The notes under the pieces were generated by a model. The model saw only the letters and a list, made by a program, of their open reading frames with translations, searched no databases and was not told where the DNA came from. Below, piece by piece: positions 11,771 through 22,345 of a DNA stretch of 64,000 nt. The number at the start of each line of letters is the position of its first letter. The first letter of the stretch is position 1. This DNA is from Hydra vulgaris (lineage: Eukaryota; Cnidaria; Hydrozoa; Anthoathecata; Hydridae). The position numbers and the translations under genes were made by a program. The stretch is taken from NCBI RefSeq assembly GCF_038396675.1, contig NC_088926.1, positions 19,356,001 through 19,420,000 of the forward strand, written 5' to 3'.

Positions 11771-12489
11771 GGTGCCCACAACCTATAGTAGAAGATTGAA
11801 CAGCTTTCCTTACCATCTTTTTTTAAATAGATTATATATGATAAAACGCAATAAAAGATTATATCTGATAAACAATCCTTTAATTACATAAATTATATCA
11901 GATAGTTTAAATGACTTATAATTTTTTAAAAACTGTTTTAGCAGTTGATGTCCTTGCGGATACCAAAAATGTTATATTGCGTCATGTTACCATAACAAAA
12001 TATTTGATTGAAAAGGCAAATACAAAGAAAAAAAACTGGAGATAAAATGCGCTATAACGAACAGTGACTTATTCAAGGTTTACACATGCATGAATTACCC
12101 ATAGCTTAGAAATTATGCCCCCTTTCCCCTTCCTCCCCCGACAAAGTTTCATTATGGCCAATAACCTATTTCTGCTAAACAAAAAAAAGAAATAAAAAAT
12201 CAATGATTATTTAGCAGCCCCTATTAGCACTCATGCGGCAGGGACCCCATCTCTACACTACTGGTATACGCGCGTGTTGGCTATATTTGCCCTTAATTGT
12301 AATAGAATTACCCTTTACGATATTCGTGAAAAAATCCTTTTCCGATGCCCACCACAAATATTGCCTAAATACATCAGAGTATTACCTGATGTTTTACCCA
12401 GAAGTCAAACAGGCCTCAAACAGGCAATGGATTTGAAAACGCTCCCTAATCTCAAAACTTATGTTAAATCAATGAGAAATGACTGTTCT
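11771..12489. other. Unassigned non-coding stretch
   Basis: No recognisable gene. A 75-codon plus-strand open frame from 12274 (LPKYIRVLPDVLPRSQTGLK) is not assigned to any family I know. Confidence 0.4.
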
Positions 12490-13095
12490 TTGAGAAAGTA
12501 AATAATATAACTTACATTTTACTTACTAAGTAAAGTATAAAATTTCAAAGAAAAAATTTACTTTTATTTTGTAAATGTAAATAACAATTTTTTTCAAATT
12601 ACTTTTATGTAAGCTGTTTTTGCTAATTAGTTACTTTTAAACGTGAAAGTATTTTGTTGTTATGATGTAGTTTTATTTTACTTTGTAAAGTAAGTGTTAT
12701 GTCTTTTAAATATTATATTTACGTAAGTTTACTTCATTAATAATTTTTTTTACATTTAAAAAGTAAATTACATTTTGATGTAAATTTTTACATAATTATA
12801 ACCAAAATTACTTTTCAAAGTAGTTTATTTTACACGACTTACTATTAAAAGTAAAATACATTTACAAGTAAAAAAAAAAAAAGCAAACAACTTTTACTTG
12901 TAAAAGTAAACTACTTTTTCAAGTGACAGTTACTCATTTAAAAAACTTAAGTAATTAGGTTTTACACGTTACATAATTTATGTAAAAAAAACGAGTTACT
13001 TTTAAATGTAAGTAAATTATATATTTTTATGAGTTATGTAAAGTAATTTACGCGGAAAAGTAATTCGCGTTTTTACATCAAAATAAGTAAAAGTG
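12490..13095. repeat. GTAAA/TTTAC-dense region, possible foldback element
   Basis: About 600 bp packed with gtaaa, tttac, acttttac and gtaaaagt in both orientations. It ends in ataagtaaaagtgccatccc at about 13083-13102. The density and the mix of orientations suggest a foldback-type repeat or a decayed MITE array. I could not find a matching left terminus. Confidence 0.45.
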
Positions 13096-13107
13096 CCATC
13101 CCTATTG

Positions 13108-13449
13108 CAAACACACCCAACGATAGTGTTTGATTTTTTTGGATTTATAATTTCAATGAAGATAGATTCTAATTCTTTTGGTTTATAGATGTGGAGATCA
13201 TTTCTGGATTTATCGGCGAGCCTGTTATCAATATATAATAATGCACCACCTGCATGTGACTCAGATGGTGTGTGTTCATAGGAATACCCATTAAGTGTTT
13301 AGTTGCTAGTTTGTGGGCTTTTTTTATTCAATCTGGTTTCCGGTATACCAATTATGTCAAATTCAAGTTTAGTTGATTGGCGTAGATCTTCAAGGTCATC
13401 AAAATGTTTTGAGAGTGATGAGATATTGATATGAAAGATATTGAATAGG
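13108..13449 (-). pseudogene. LINE endonuclease (APE) remnant
   Basis: Read on the minus strand from 13449: HINISSLSKHFDDLEDL, then FDIIGIPETRLN, NGYSYEHTPSESHAGGALLY and LESIFIEIINPKK. These are consecutive APE-type endonuclease blocks of CR1/jockey LINEs. One in-frame stop lies before the NGYSYEHTP block. No RT follows, so this is an isolated piece. Confidence 0.7.
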
Positions 13450-13484
13450 TCCTATCTTTAATTGATAGGTCCTATCTTTAATAA
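13445..13484. repeat. 20-bp tandem duplication
   Basis: taggtcctatctttaattga is followed directly by a second copy of taggtcctatctttaat. Confidence 0.8.
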
Positions 13485-14116
13485 ATATCTATATCGTTTT
13501 ATAACACCTAATCTAAATTAAATAGAATCTATTGTGAATACACTTTTTTAAAAACACTTTAGTTCTTTAGTTTAAAAAGTTCTTTTAGCACTATAGTTCC
13601 AGTTAAACAAATATAAATATATTAAAATCTCTACCTTGAAATTATATACATGTATAATTTTCTCTCGTGAAAAAGAAATATGGCGCTCTTTAAATTAGAG
13701 GCTATATTTAAGTATACTAAAATATACGGTTAATGTCCGTAATTTAAAGTTACGGAGCTTCTCCTTAGGGATTGTCCATAAATTACGTATTGCAAAATAT
13801 ATTTTAAAAACAGAAGTAGGAGATATTAAGCTCTTTTGCGCGTCAATTTTCATTAAACTTAATAGGCTATTTTGATTTTTGATTTAAATTAAAACTATAT
13901 GAGAGGGAAAATTTTTTATCTTTTTTGTTTTGTTTTTTTTGAAATTTTGCGTTACGTTATTTATGGAAGATCCCTTATCATAAATACGGACAATACATGG
14001 CGATACTTCTTACTACAGACCTTCCCGTCGCGAATCCGTATTCTTGACTGAGGGCGGATAATCTTACGGAAAGATATATTTTAGTTCAGTTTTTTAAAAG
14101 TTTGATTTGTGAGTAG

Positions 14117-14302
14117 TTGATTCTTACAACAAATGGATGCAGGGGAAACTATGACGCTAAAAATAAAGTACGAGTTTTTAGGCTTCCCTCCAATAAAGAA
14201 GAAAGAAATCGTTGTATAAATTCAATTCCAAGAAGTAATTTTCCAAATATACCAGATATTGTTTTCTGTGAAAGACATTTTCCAGAAAATTTTTTAAAGT
14301 GT
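14117..14302 (+). pseudogene. THAP zinc-finger remnant
   Basis: GCRGNYD, KVRVFRLPSNKEERNRC, IPRSNF and CERHFPENF follow the order of the C2CH THAP domain. The second Cys and the C..H pair are present, but the first zinc Cys is not seen in this frame (an L occupies the C-x4-C position). The frame ends soon after the domain. THAP domains bind transposon ends in P-type transposases. Confidence 0.75.
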
Positions 14303-14762
14303 TGACTTCTATCAGAACTGAAAATGCGATGAGTTATCGCAACATATAAAAAACAATTTGTTTACCTTCATTTTTTAGTTTGAAGATATTTTAAATTGTA
14401 AATTTGTTTGTCGTGTAATAACTTTTGTAATAACTTTATAAATGATGTTTAGCACATCCAATCAAATTCCTTTTATGTCAACTGTAGCAAACATAGGGTT
14501 TTCTGTTCATATCTCAAGCAACTTTAAATTTGAAAGTTTTCATGCTGGTATTCATTGTATTATTTCTTCACATCAAAAAATCGTATTACATATCTTGATT
14601 GCTGGTCAAGAATTAAAGAAACAATTCACTTCCTGAACAACATTGAAATTGATCATCAAAAGTTGATATTACAAGATCTTATTACATCTGTGAATGCATC
14701 AGAAGTAGGTAAAAAATTTATAATGTAAAAACTATAATCAGATCGTATTGTTATTTTTCAAT

Positions 14763-15780
14763 GTCTCGAAGCTTATACAATCAGTTACGAAAAGGTTTTA
14801 AACTGCCAAATGTAAAAACATTAACAAAGATTATATCATTACATGACAAAGAAAGTTTCAGATACTAACTTTATTAGTACCATTTTTTCAAATTTAGAGG
14901 AAAATTATAGAAAATACTTTTGGTGGATGAAGTTTATGTAAAGTCTCTTCTTCTTTATCATGGTGGTTATCTTTTTGGAAAAGCGGAAATTAATCCAGAG
15001 TTGTTAGCAAGTAGTGTTTTGGGTATTATGGTTAAATGTTTAAAAGGTGAACCATCTTTTTTATGCAAAATGATACCTGTCTATCATTTGGATCCTTCTT
15101 TTTTGTTTGAGCAAACATGCTATGTCATTAATTCAATTAAGTCTATCAAAGGAAAAGTTATTCAATTTATTTGTGATGGTAATTGAACAAATCAAGCTTT
15201 TTTAAAGTTATTTGAGAGAGTTGAAGGAAAACTGTGATTAACAAAATGTGGAATTTTTCTACTTTTTGAATGTGTTCATTTACTAAAAAATATTAGGAAT
15301 AACTGGATTACAGAAAAGATGCAGGAGTTACAATTTAAAAAGGATCAAAATTTGACTGCTAAGTGGAGTGACCTTAAATGTATCTTTGATTTTGAGAAAG
15401 ATCAGCTAATTAAGTTATCAAGACTAAATTTTGTAGCCATGCATCAAAAACCCATTGAAAGACAAAAAGTGTCTTTCAATGGGTTTTTGATGCATAGTTT
15501 AAGAGTATTTTGCAATGAAATTATAGCTGCTTTTAAATCTTATTCAAAAGTTGTCCACCCTTGCAATATGAATGAAACCATTTGTTTTTTAGAAAAAGTT
15601 ACTAAATTTTGGAAAATTGAAAGTGTAAAAGAAATTTATGGTGATATGAGATTTTTAGATTCTCGTAAGAGAGTTATTTCTGAAGAATTAGACATAATTT
15701 GCAGTACTTACTTGATTTTGGAGATATGGTGTTTAAAATGAGTGGTGAACAAGGTCATAGAATGAAATCTTTAACTAGAG
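14763..15780 (+). pseudogene. P-type transposase remnant
   Basis: Pieces in order, with several stops and frame changes: LYNQLRKGFKLPNVKTLTKI, LVDEVYVKSLLLYHGG, LFGKAEINPELLASS, VIQFICDGN, NQAFLKLFE, GIFLLFECVHLLKNIRNNW, then KMQELQFKKDQNLTAKW through RKRVISEELDII and DMVFKMSGEQGHRMKSLTRD. This is the RNase-H-like and insertion region of THAP9/P transposases. A 25-bp hairpin at 15439-15495 replaces part of it. Confidence 0.75.
15439..15495. repeat. Perfect 25-bp hairpin inside transposase coding sequence
   Basis: 15439-15463 and 15471-15495 are exact reverse complements with a 7-nt loop (aaaaagt). The left arm codes for expected transposase sequence (PIERQ). The right arm reads FNGFLMH, which does not fit the family, so it looks like an inverted copy of the left arm. 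Confidence 0.85.
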
Positions 15781-16039
15781 ATACAGCTGCTTCAAGTTCG
15801 CTAACTTCTTTAGCCATTTTTTATATTTTCCGTAACTTTGTTAGCCCCCAGTCAAAAATACGGATTCCCGACGGGAAGGCCTGTATTAAGTATCGCCATG
15901 GAAAATAATTATATATAATGAGGTGATTATTTCAAAAGTCTTGAAAGTATAGGTAAAAGACCGTAATTTATTGAAAACGGATTTTTTCCGTAACATAACA
16001 ACGGAAAAAGTCTGATAAATTACTACGGAGTTTTTTTAC

Positions 16040-17290
16040 AGTGTAATAATACTAGCCTGTATAACTAAAACATTTCAGCCAGATTTTTTACACCATAAAA
16101 GCATAGGCTTGACTGAGAACGAGTTAGAAAATATTATAAAAGCTTTGCCGAGAATATGGCAGCATAAAATTTCAACCGAATTCCAAAATTATGATTATAA
16201 AAAAGCTTCTTTTTAAATAGCCAAAAGAAAAACAAAGTAAAACGAATGTAAAAATCTAACTGTTTTAACTTTATATAATTAATTAAATAAACCATTATAA
16301 AACCAAAATATAAGTTTTATAATTGGGAAGCATTTTTGTCCACAGAGTAAAACAAAAAGCAACTTTGTCCACAGAGTAAAACAAAAAATCAAAATACTGC
16401 CCATATGATATACAAATGAAAATACTGCCCATATGATATGCAAATGTGATTAAGTACAGCCACTCATTTTTTATTTTTTAGATATTTTTGACCAGCTCTT
16501 CCCTATCGAATATCCTCATGTTAGCAATATTAATTTTTTTTTTTGGATTTGACAAAAATGCAGACCAGAGATTTTTTGGCTGTTTGTTTTTAGAAAATCT
16601 AATTGTTGTAATATATTTTAACAGAATGAGATGTCAGTACGAAAACAAAACATTTGCTAAAAAATATTTGATGGAAAAATTAAAAAATTATTTACAAATA
16701 AGTTACTCATGCTAACACAGCAAAATAAACAAAACAAACATAAAGATGAAATTAGAAACGTCTTTGAAAATGGAAAATTAAATTTGATCGTCGATGTTTG
16801 TGACTACTTATTAACATTTTTTCTTATCATGCTCCCCAAACAACGTTCTTAGTAACAAGTGAACGTCGATACATACGTTGTAACCTTACCTATACCATTT
16901 CATGAATTGAAATTTTTCACATGTTTTTTTAGTTGCAAAACCATAAAGTTTTACTATGAAATTATAATTTTTATATTTTTCGATATAATTTAAAAGTAAA
17001 TATGTTAACTTTAGGACAATTTATGGAAAAGGTTATGATCTATTTATTTCCAAACTTCATATTTTATATAATAAGTATAAGTATATAAAAATATCTTGAA
17101 AAAAAACTGAGCTGTTTTTTGAATTATTAATCTAAAAAATAAATTATTATTTTTTGATTGTAAGGATATTGAGAATGAGACAGAAGATTGATAGGTAATT
17201 ATTAGATTTATTAAAATAGGTATTTATGTTTAAGCACAACCAGAAAGTAAAAGCTATTCTCACTTTTGTGTATAACTACAATATACATGT
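16040..17290. other. Unassigned stretch with short tandem duplications
   Basis: No gene is assigned. A plus-strand open segment at about 16070-16216 reads LTENELENIIKALPRIW and may be a coding fossil, but I cannot place it. Tandem duplications at 16335-16446 are listed separately. Confidence 0.4.
16335..16446. repeat. Two adjacent tandem duplications
   Basis: A 29-bp unit starting tttgtccacagagtaaaac occurs at 16335 and 16364. It is followed at once by a different 28-bp unit, aaaatactgcccatatgata, at 16391 and 16419. The units differ by one to three bases, so the duplications are recent. Confidence 0.85.
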
Positions 17291-17405
17291 TTAATAAACT
17301 TAGAGCCGACCGGAGGGCGGTGCAAGCGGTGCAGCCATACAAGGCCCCACGATTCCGAAGGCCCAGCACTTTGAAAGGTCCATTGAATTTGGACTTATAA
17401 TCAGG
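17291..17405 (+). mobile_element. hAT left-end fragment
   Basis: gagccgaccggagggcggtg, then gcaagcggtgcagccatac and aaggccccacgattcc, match the GC-rich left ends of some hAT elements (CAGGGCCGGC...GGTGCAAG type). The GC content is well above the surroundings. No partner right end was found. Confidence 0.5.
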
Positions 17406-17922
17406 CATAACAAAGTTTGCATATTTTTTCGATTTATGTGAAAAACATGTATATTATTAACAAATAAATAATAATGTTTAAAAAACGCATGCACACTATA
17501 TAATTTCATATACAACAGAATATAAGAAAAACTTATATTTTTGATTTTTTTTTTTTTTTTGTTCATTTAACAATATTCTCTGGTAAAAGTGTCGTTGGTA
17601 CATAATATATGAAGAAAACGGAAACTCGAAGAGGATCATAAGATCCTGTCACCGAGAACCGTTTAACAATACAAAAATTATAAACCAATTATTTCAAAAA
17701 AATATAAAATAAAAAGTAAATACCTTCATAAAAATAAAATAACCTCAATTATAAAACACCGTTTAACTAAACAATAAAAAAATAAAATCAAATATTTGAA
17801 ATTAGTAAATACCGTTTTTATGAAAACCGTCATACAAATAAAATACCGATTAAAAAAACAATAAAAAATAAAAACAAATATTTTAAAATACATTTAGAAA
17901 CACTTATAAAAGAGAAACGAGA

Positions 17923-18921
17923 TCAGAAGAACTCGAAAATATTTTCTATTGAGAAAATAACTTTTTTCAGTTTGTTTTTGAAAGAAGAGAAATTCCAACT
18001 TTGGGAAAAATCAAAATTTTTTAAAACTATTTGGTTCCACAAATAAGCTCCACGATAAGATATAAGAGACCTTCCAAAATTTGTATGCGAATAATGTTGA
18101 TAAATAAAATTGTCATTTCTTAGATCATATTTGTTTTTGGGCTTTATTGCATATAAATTTTGAAAAGGCATTGGAGCTAAGTTTATCTTACATTTAAATA
18201 TAAAGCAAAGAGTGTTAAAAACATTTAGTTGGTATATATTAAGAATACTCATTTTGAATAAAAGTGGTTTTGCATGAGTAAAACGATCTTTAAAATTTAT
18301 TAGTCGTGCTAGATGCTTCTGTTGCCGATAAAGAGGATCTAATTGACTTTTTTTAGCACTGCCCCATACGATATTTGAATAATTTAGATGGCATTGAATA
18401 AGTGAGTAATAAAGTTGAATTAATGCGTGTCTATTTACAAAACTTCTCGCTTTATATAGTACTCCAATATTTTTTGAAACTTTGTTGCGCAAGGTTTCAA
18501 TATGATTTTTCCACGTAAGGTTTTCATCAATAAAAACACCAAGAAAAAGAATAACTTTTGACTGTTTTATTTGAATATTATCTATATATATTTGAGGCAT
18601 ATCATTTGGCAAAAGATGTTTTTTGGATTTTGGATGAAATAGAGTCCATTTAGTTTTTTCTATGTTAATTGATGACTTATTAGACTTAAACCATTTTGAA
18701 ATTTTAATTAGCTCTATGTTCATGTCATTAAATAGTGTTATGATATTATTGCTAGACAATAAAAAGTTTGTGTCATCAGCAAACATTACTGTTTTTAAAT
18801 TTGAGGCATTATAAAGATCATTGATATAAATGAGAAAAAGAAGTGGTCCTAGTATAGACCTTTGGGGGACACTACATGTTATATCTAGTAAATTTGTTGT
18901 AGAGGATACATCAATTTGCAC
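17923..18921 (-). pseudogene. LINE reverse transcriptase, C-terminal 332 aa
   Basis: Longest open piece of the LINE. It has the VPQR box, the FADDTN active site, KSSINIEKTKWTLF, FLGVFIDENLTWKNH and the terminal RGAYLWNQIV block. Confidence 0.8.
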
Positions 18922-18989
18922 ATACTGTTTACGATTGCTTAAATAGCTCTTAAGTAATTTTAGAAAATTACCACAGATTCCATAATTTT

Positions 18990-19457
18990 CTAGTTTTTTT
19001 TAAGAATCTCATGATTTATCGTATCGAAAGCTTTTGATAGATCTATAAACACTGCAAGAGTAAATTGTGATTTTTCAAACGAATCTGCAATATTTCGAGT
19101 CAGATGAAGCACTGCGTGTTCAGTGGAATTATGTTTTTTAAACCCATATTGGATTGTACTTAGTATTTTATTTTTAGAAAGATGATCATAAATTTTATTG
19201 TAAAGGATCCTTTCATAAATCTTTGAAAAACCAGAAAGTACAGAAATTGAACGATAATTAGTTATATTTGATAATTCCCCTCCCCCCCCTTTAAATATTG
19301 GTGTAACTTTGGCTATCTTTAGTTGATTAGGAAATATACCTTGTTTAATTGAACAACTAAAGACCTGAAAGAGTATAGTTTTTATGATCTCGTAAGAACT
19401 GATTATAACGTTACCATTTATTTGATCTGGGCCTATCAATTTATTGATTTTTAGCAT
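18990..19457 (-). pseudogene. LINE reverse transcriptase, N-terminal 155 aa
   Basis: Carries RT motifs 0 to A: GPDQINGNVI, KVTPIFKGGG, NYRSISVLSG, FIDLSKAFDTINHE. A frameshift separates it from the C-terminal piece. Confidence 0.8.
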
Positions 19458-20370
19458 TTTGTAAGCACATTCAAACTCTTTAATCGAAAGTTCAAAGTTA
19501 TTAAGTATAGAAATTATCGGAAGATTAAGATCATTAATTGTGTTAGTTATAATTGGAATATTTTTTTCTAAATTTGGACCAATTGTTACAAAAAAATTAT
19601 TTATTTGATTTGCTATATCTTTAGGATTATATAAGAAATCATCATTGTTTTTAATAAATTTTGGTAAGTTGCATGTTTTAATTTTTTGATTTCCAGTAAT
19701 TTCATTTAAAATTTGCCATGTGCGTTTAGCATTATTCTTAAACTTCTCTAATAAGTTTGAATAGTATTTTTTTTTTAAGTTTTTTTTTGACTTTCAAAAA
19801 GCTTTACATAACTTTTATAAATTTCCTTATTTTTATCTGTTTTTGACTTTAAATACTTTATATACAATTTTTGTTTAACTTTGGAAGATTTTCTGAGTTC
19901 TTTAGTAATCCATGGTGACTTTAAGCTTTTTTTGTTTAAGTTAACTTTGTATTGTGGAAAGTTTGCATCATAAACTTCATAGAATGTTCTAAAGAATGAG
20001 TTATAAACCACATTTGCTTGATTAAAAAACAAGCTTTTTGACATTCTTCTAAAAGTGTTCTAATTTTATAATTTATAATATAATATTAATTGTATATTGC
20101 AGTTAATCGAAAATTATAAAAATATTCTTTGTTTATAATTTTTGACTAAAAGTATTCTGTTTTTATAAATAAATTAAAAAACGTGCTATTTTTTTATAAT
20201 TTACGATAAAAAAAAAACATTTTATTTTTTAAACGTTTTAAAACTTTTTAAAAATTTTCTCATTAATTTAACCCTTTTTTGATTATTTTTTTCCGCCAAA
20301 CCTTATGGTGTTGTTCTTTATAATACCCAAAATTGTTTTTAGAAAGTTCCAAAAAAATATTTCTAGGGAA

Positions 20371-21175
20371 AGAGAAGCTGGACGAAAGTATACGTGTGGC
20401 TATGATAAATTAAAAAAGAAAAGAAAAAGAGAAGAAGCTGCGGCAAAACAAAAAGACAGTCTGGCAAAACTAGAAAAGGTGCAAGAAACTAATAATAATT
20501 GTCACATACCTAGTACCACCCTAAATAATGGTGAAAGCGGGGATACAACGATTCAATAAAAAGAAAACTCTAATAAAGCAGAGGGAAACGTAAACAGTAT
20601 AATAATAGCTAAGGAAATTGCTGAAAAAGTACAAGTGACACCTGAATTTAAGACTCAAAGAACTGTAAGAAATTTTTCATCAAGTGAAGAATATTTTATA
20701 TTTCAATATTTTCTTGTCGTTGTTGATAATGCGAATAATTCATTCATGAGAAGATTTAAACCTTATAAAGATCATGAAACATTGTATGGTTTTTTATATA
20801 GTTCGGATAATATTAAAAACATAAATGAAGATGAACTTCTAAAATATTGTAAAGATTTATATATTACATTCAAGATGATATTGATGTGATTGATTAATGT
20901 AATGAAATCAAAATATGTCGTCGAGTTTTTCTTCCAACTTCAGAATATTATAAATATTGCAATATTTGTTAAAAAATAATTTATTTGAGTTATATTCAAA
21001 TTTCTTTACTGCGCCTAAAATTATACTAACTTTACCAATTACAGTCGCTTCAGAAGATAGATCTTTTTTGAGATTAAAGTTAATAAAACATTATTTGAAG
21101 TCTATCATAAGCCAAGAAAGATTTACTTTTTAGCAATTTTGTCTATAGAATCAGAAATAGCCAAAAAAAACTAAG
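20371..21175 (+). pseudogene. Internally deleted hAT transposase (zf-MYM/DUF4371 type)
   Basis: Starts with a basic N-terminal segment (KYTCGYDKLKKKRKREEAAA). It then jumps to late-middle sequence (NANNSFMRRFKPYKDHETLYG, LLKYCKDLYITF) and, after frame changes, to the hAT dimerisation domain (NNLFELYSNFF, LPITVASEDRSFLRLKLIK, LAILSIESEI). The DDE core between these parts is missing. It is likely a non-autonomous derivative. Confidence 0.7.
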
Positions 21176-21309
21176 TTACGATGATATCATCTCCAAATTT
21201 ACCATAAAGCACGCATCACTATTAAAAAATTCGCCGTAGATTCAACGGAGAATGTCTGGCAGCAAAGTGACAGCACTTTCTCCGTAAAAATTAGAGGCAG
21301 TGCAGATTG

Positions 21310-22345
21310 AGCTTTTTATTTCATCAAGTGTTGAGTCGTTTTGGTTGTGAGGGCGAAAAATATAGCCCAATAAAACGGTTCGTCGTGAAATTTTAATATG
21401 ATCCAAACTTGCTCAATGGTGGTTTTATTGAGTTGGTCAATATTAATATAACAATACTGGAGGTTTTTTCTGAATAGATGTCTACTCTTCCTCGTCTATG
21501 TTTTTGTGTCGGATGAGTTGATGAACCAGGTTTTAGTGATCAATATTGTGTGTGGTTGAAGTACAACGTCTGTTAAAGTGATTTTAGCTCTTAGTTCGCC
21601 AATTTTGTGGCCATTAAGTGAGCAAGGATTATTTTCCCAGTAGGTAAGTTGTTCCGGCCTTACTGATCGTTGTATTGGTTGTTTTGGTTTTGGTTTTTGG
21701 CGAGTCGGACAAATTTTACTTAAGTAGCTATTTGATGTTGAGTTCGTCGGTAACTTTTCAGCTATTGTGTACAGTTAGCTATTGTGTATTGAGTACAGGA
21801 GTATGTTGGGTAGCAAGAGATGGTTGACAATTGAATTTTCGGTTGGTTTTTGATGTGGTTGGTCAGAGATGTTTGACTCATGACTTTGTATTACAAACAC
21901 TGTTGTTGACACGGCAGGTAGAGATGCGTTTTATTTTTTGCATTCGATGCGTAGTTGCCATGCTAAGCTCTTTTTGAATGTCGTCAAGTCACGATTAATA
22001 AAGAATGTAGTGTAGTTAGCTTGGTTTGCTGGAGCTCGAAAGAACAGATTGGACAGTTTTTCAGAAATTGGTTGCGGTCACTTTTGGTTGAAAGTGTGAT
22101 GATTATCGGTCCTACTTTATTGGGACTACCAGCAGAATTACGAGAAGTAAGTCGGAAGTAAGTAGATACTTGCCTATAGTCAGCTCTGAATTAGCTTCAG
22201 AGCTGACAAAAGGCAGCTTATGAATTCGAGTTAGCTAGTTTAGTTTTCTGGGTTTCTATTTGACGTTCAACGGCTATAATTTTTGCGGTGATTCTGTCTA
22301 GTTGCTTTGCCATTGTGTCTTGGAGGGCAGCTACCTGAGTTTACT
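21310..22345 (-). pseudogene. LINE 5' part: ORF1 end and endonuclease
   Basis: Read from 22345 downward: a predicted helical segment (QDTMAKQLDRITAKIIAVER), VGPIIITLSTKSDRNQFLK, then in another frame FFRAPANQANYTTFFINRDL and FKKSLAWQLRIECKK. These are typical of a LINE ORF1 C-terminal region. Further on come LNGHKIGELRAKI and PHTILITKTWF, the start of an APE endonuclease, then EQVWIILKFHDEPFYW. Several stops and shifts. No RT follows. Confidence 0.65.
22179..22207. repeat. 11-bp hairpin inside LINE ORF1 remnant
   Basis: gtcagctctga at 22179-22189 pairs exactly with tcagagctgac at 22197-22207, with a 7-nt loop. The ORF1 reading is disrupted here. Confidence 0.7.

Larger units (their letters stand above)
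13996..15900 (+). mobile_element. P/THAP9-like DNA transposon, degenerate but with both ends
   Basis: The 1905-bp element is bounded by inverted repeats of about 85 bp that start CATGGCGATACTT on both sides (left 13996-14080, right 15815-15900). They share CCTTCCCGTCG, AATCCGTATT and TTGACTG blocks. A CATG head recalls the P-element terminal repeat. Inside lie a THAP-domain remnant and a P-type transposase remnant in plus orientation. Clear 8-bp target duplications are not visible (ggacaata against gaaaataa). Confidence 0.7.
17543..20044 (-). mobile_element. CR1/jockey-type LINE, reverse transcriptase nearly complete
   Basis: The protein runs from about 20044 to 17923 on the minus strand with two frame changes: near a T run at about 19770-19790, and near 18990. 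Blocks in order are KSLKSPWITKELRKSSK, RTWQILNEITGN, LKIAKVTPIFKGGGG, NYRSISVLSGFSKIYERILY, IQYGFKKHNSTEHAVLHL, FIDLSKAFDTINHEIL, VPQRSILGPLLFLIYIND, FADDTN, then the C-terminal region ending FEFF. The VPQG box has G to R. The minus-strand 3' end is marked by an A tail, seen as the T run at 17543-17562. Endonuclease and ORF1 are missing at the 5' side. Confidence 0.85.

Noticed and set aside
12274..12501. 75-codon open frame as a gene
   Set aside because: No homology recognised, no splice context, and the surroundings are repetitive. Could be a coding fossil, but unsupported.
16070..16216. Open segment with LTENELENIIKALPRIW as an exon
   Set aside because: It looks protein-like but has a stop on both sides, no clear splice sites and no family I can name.
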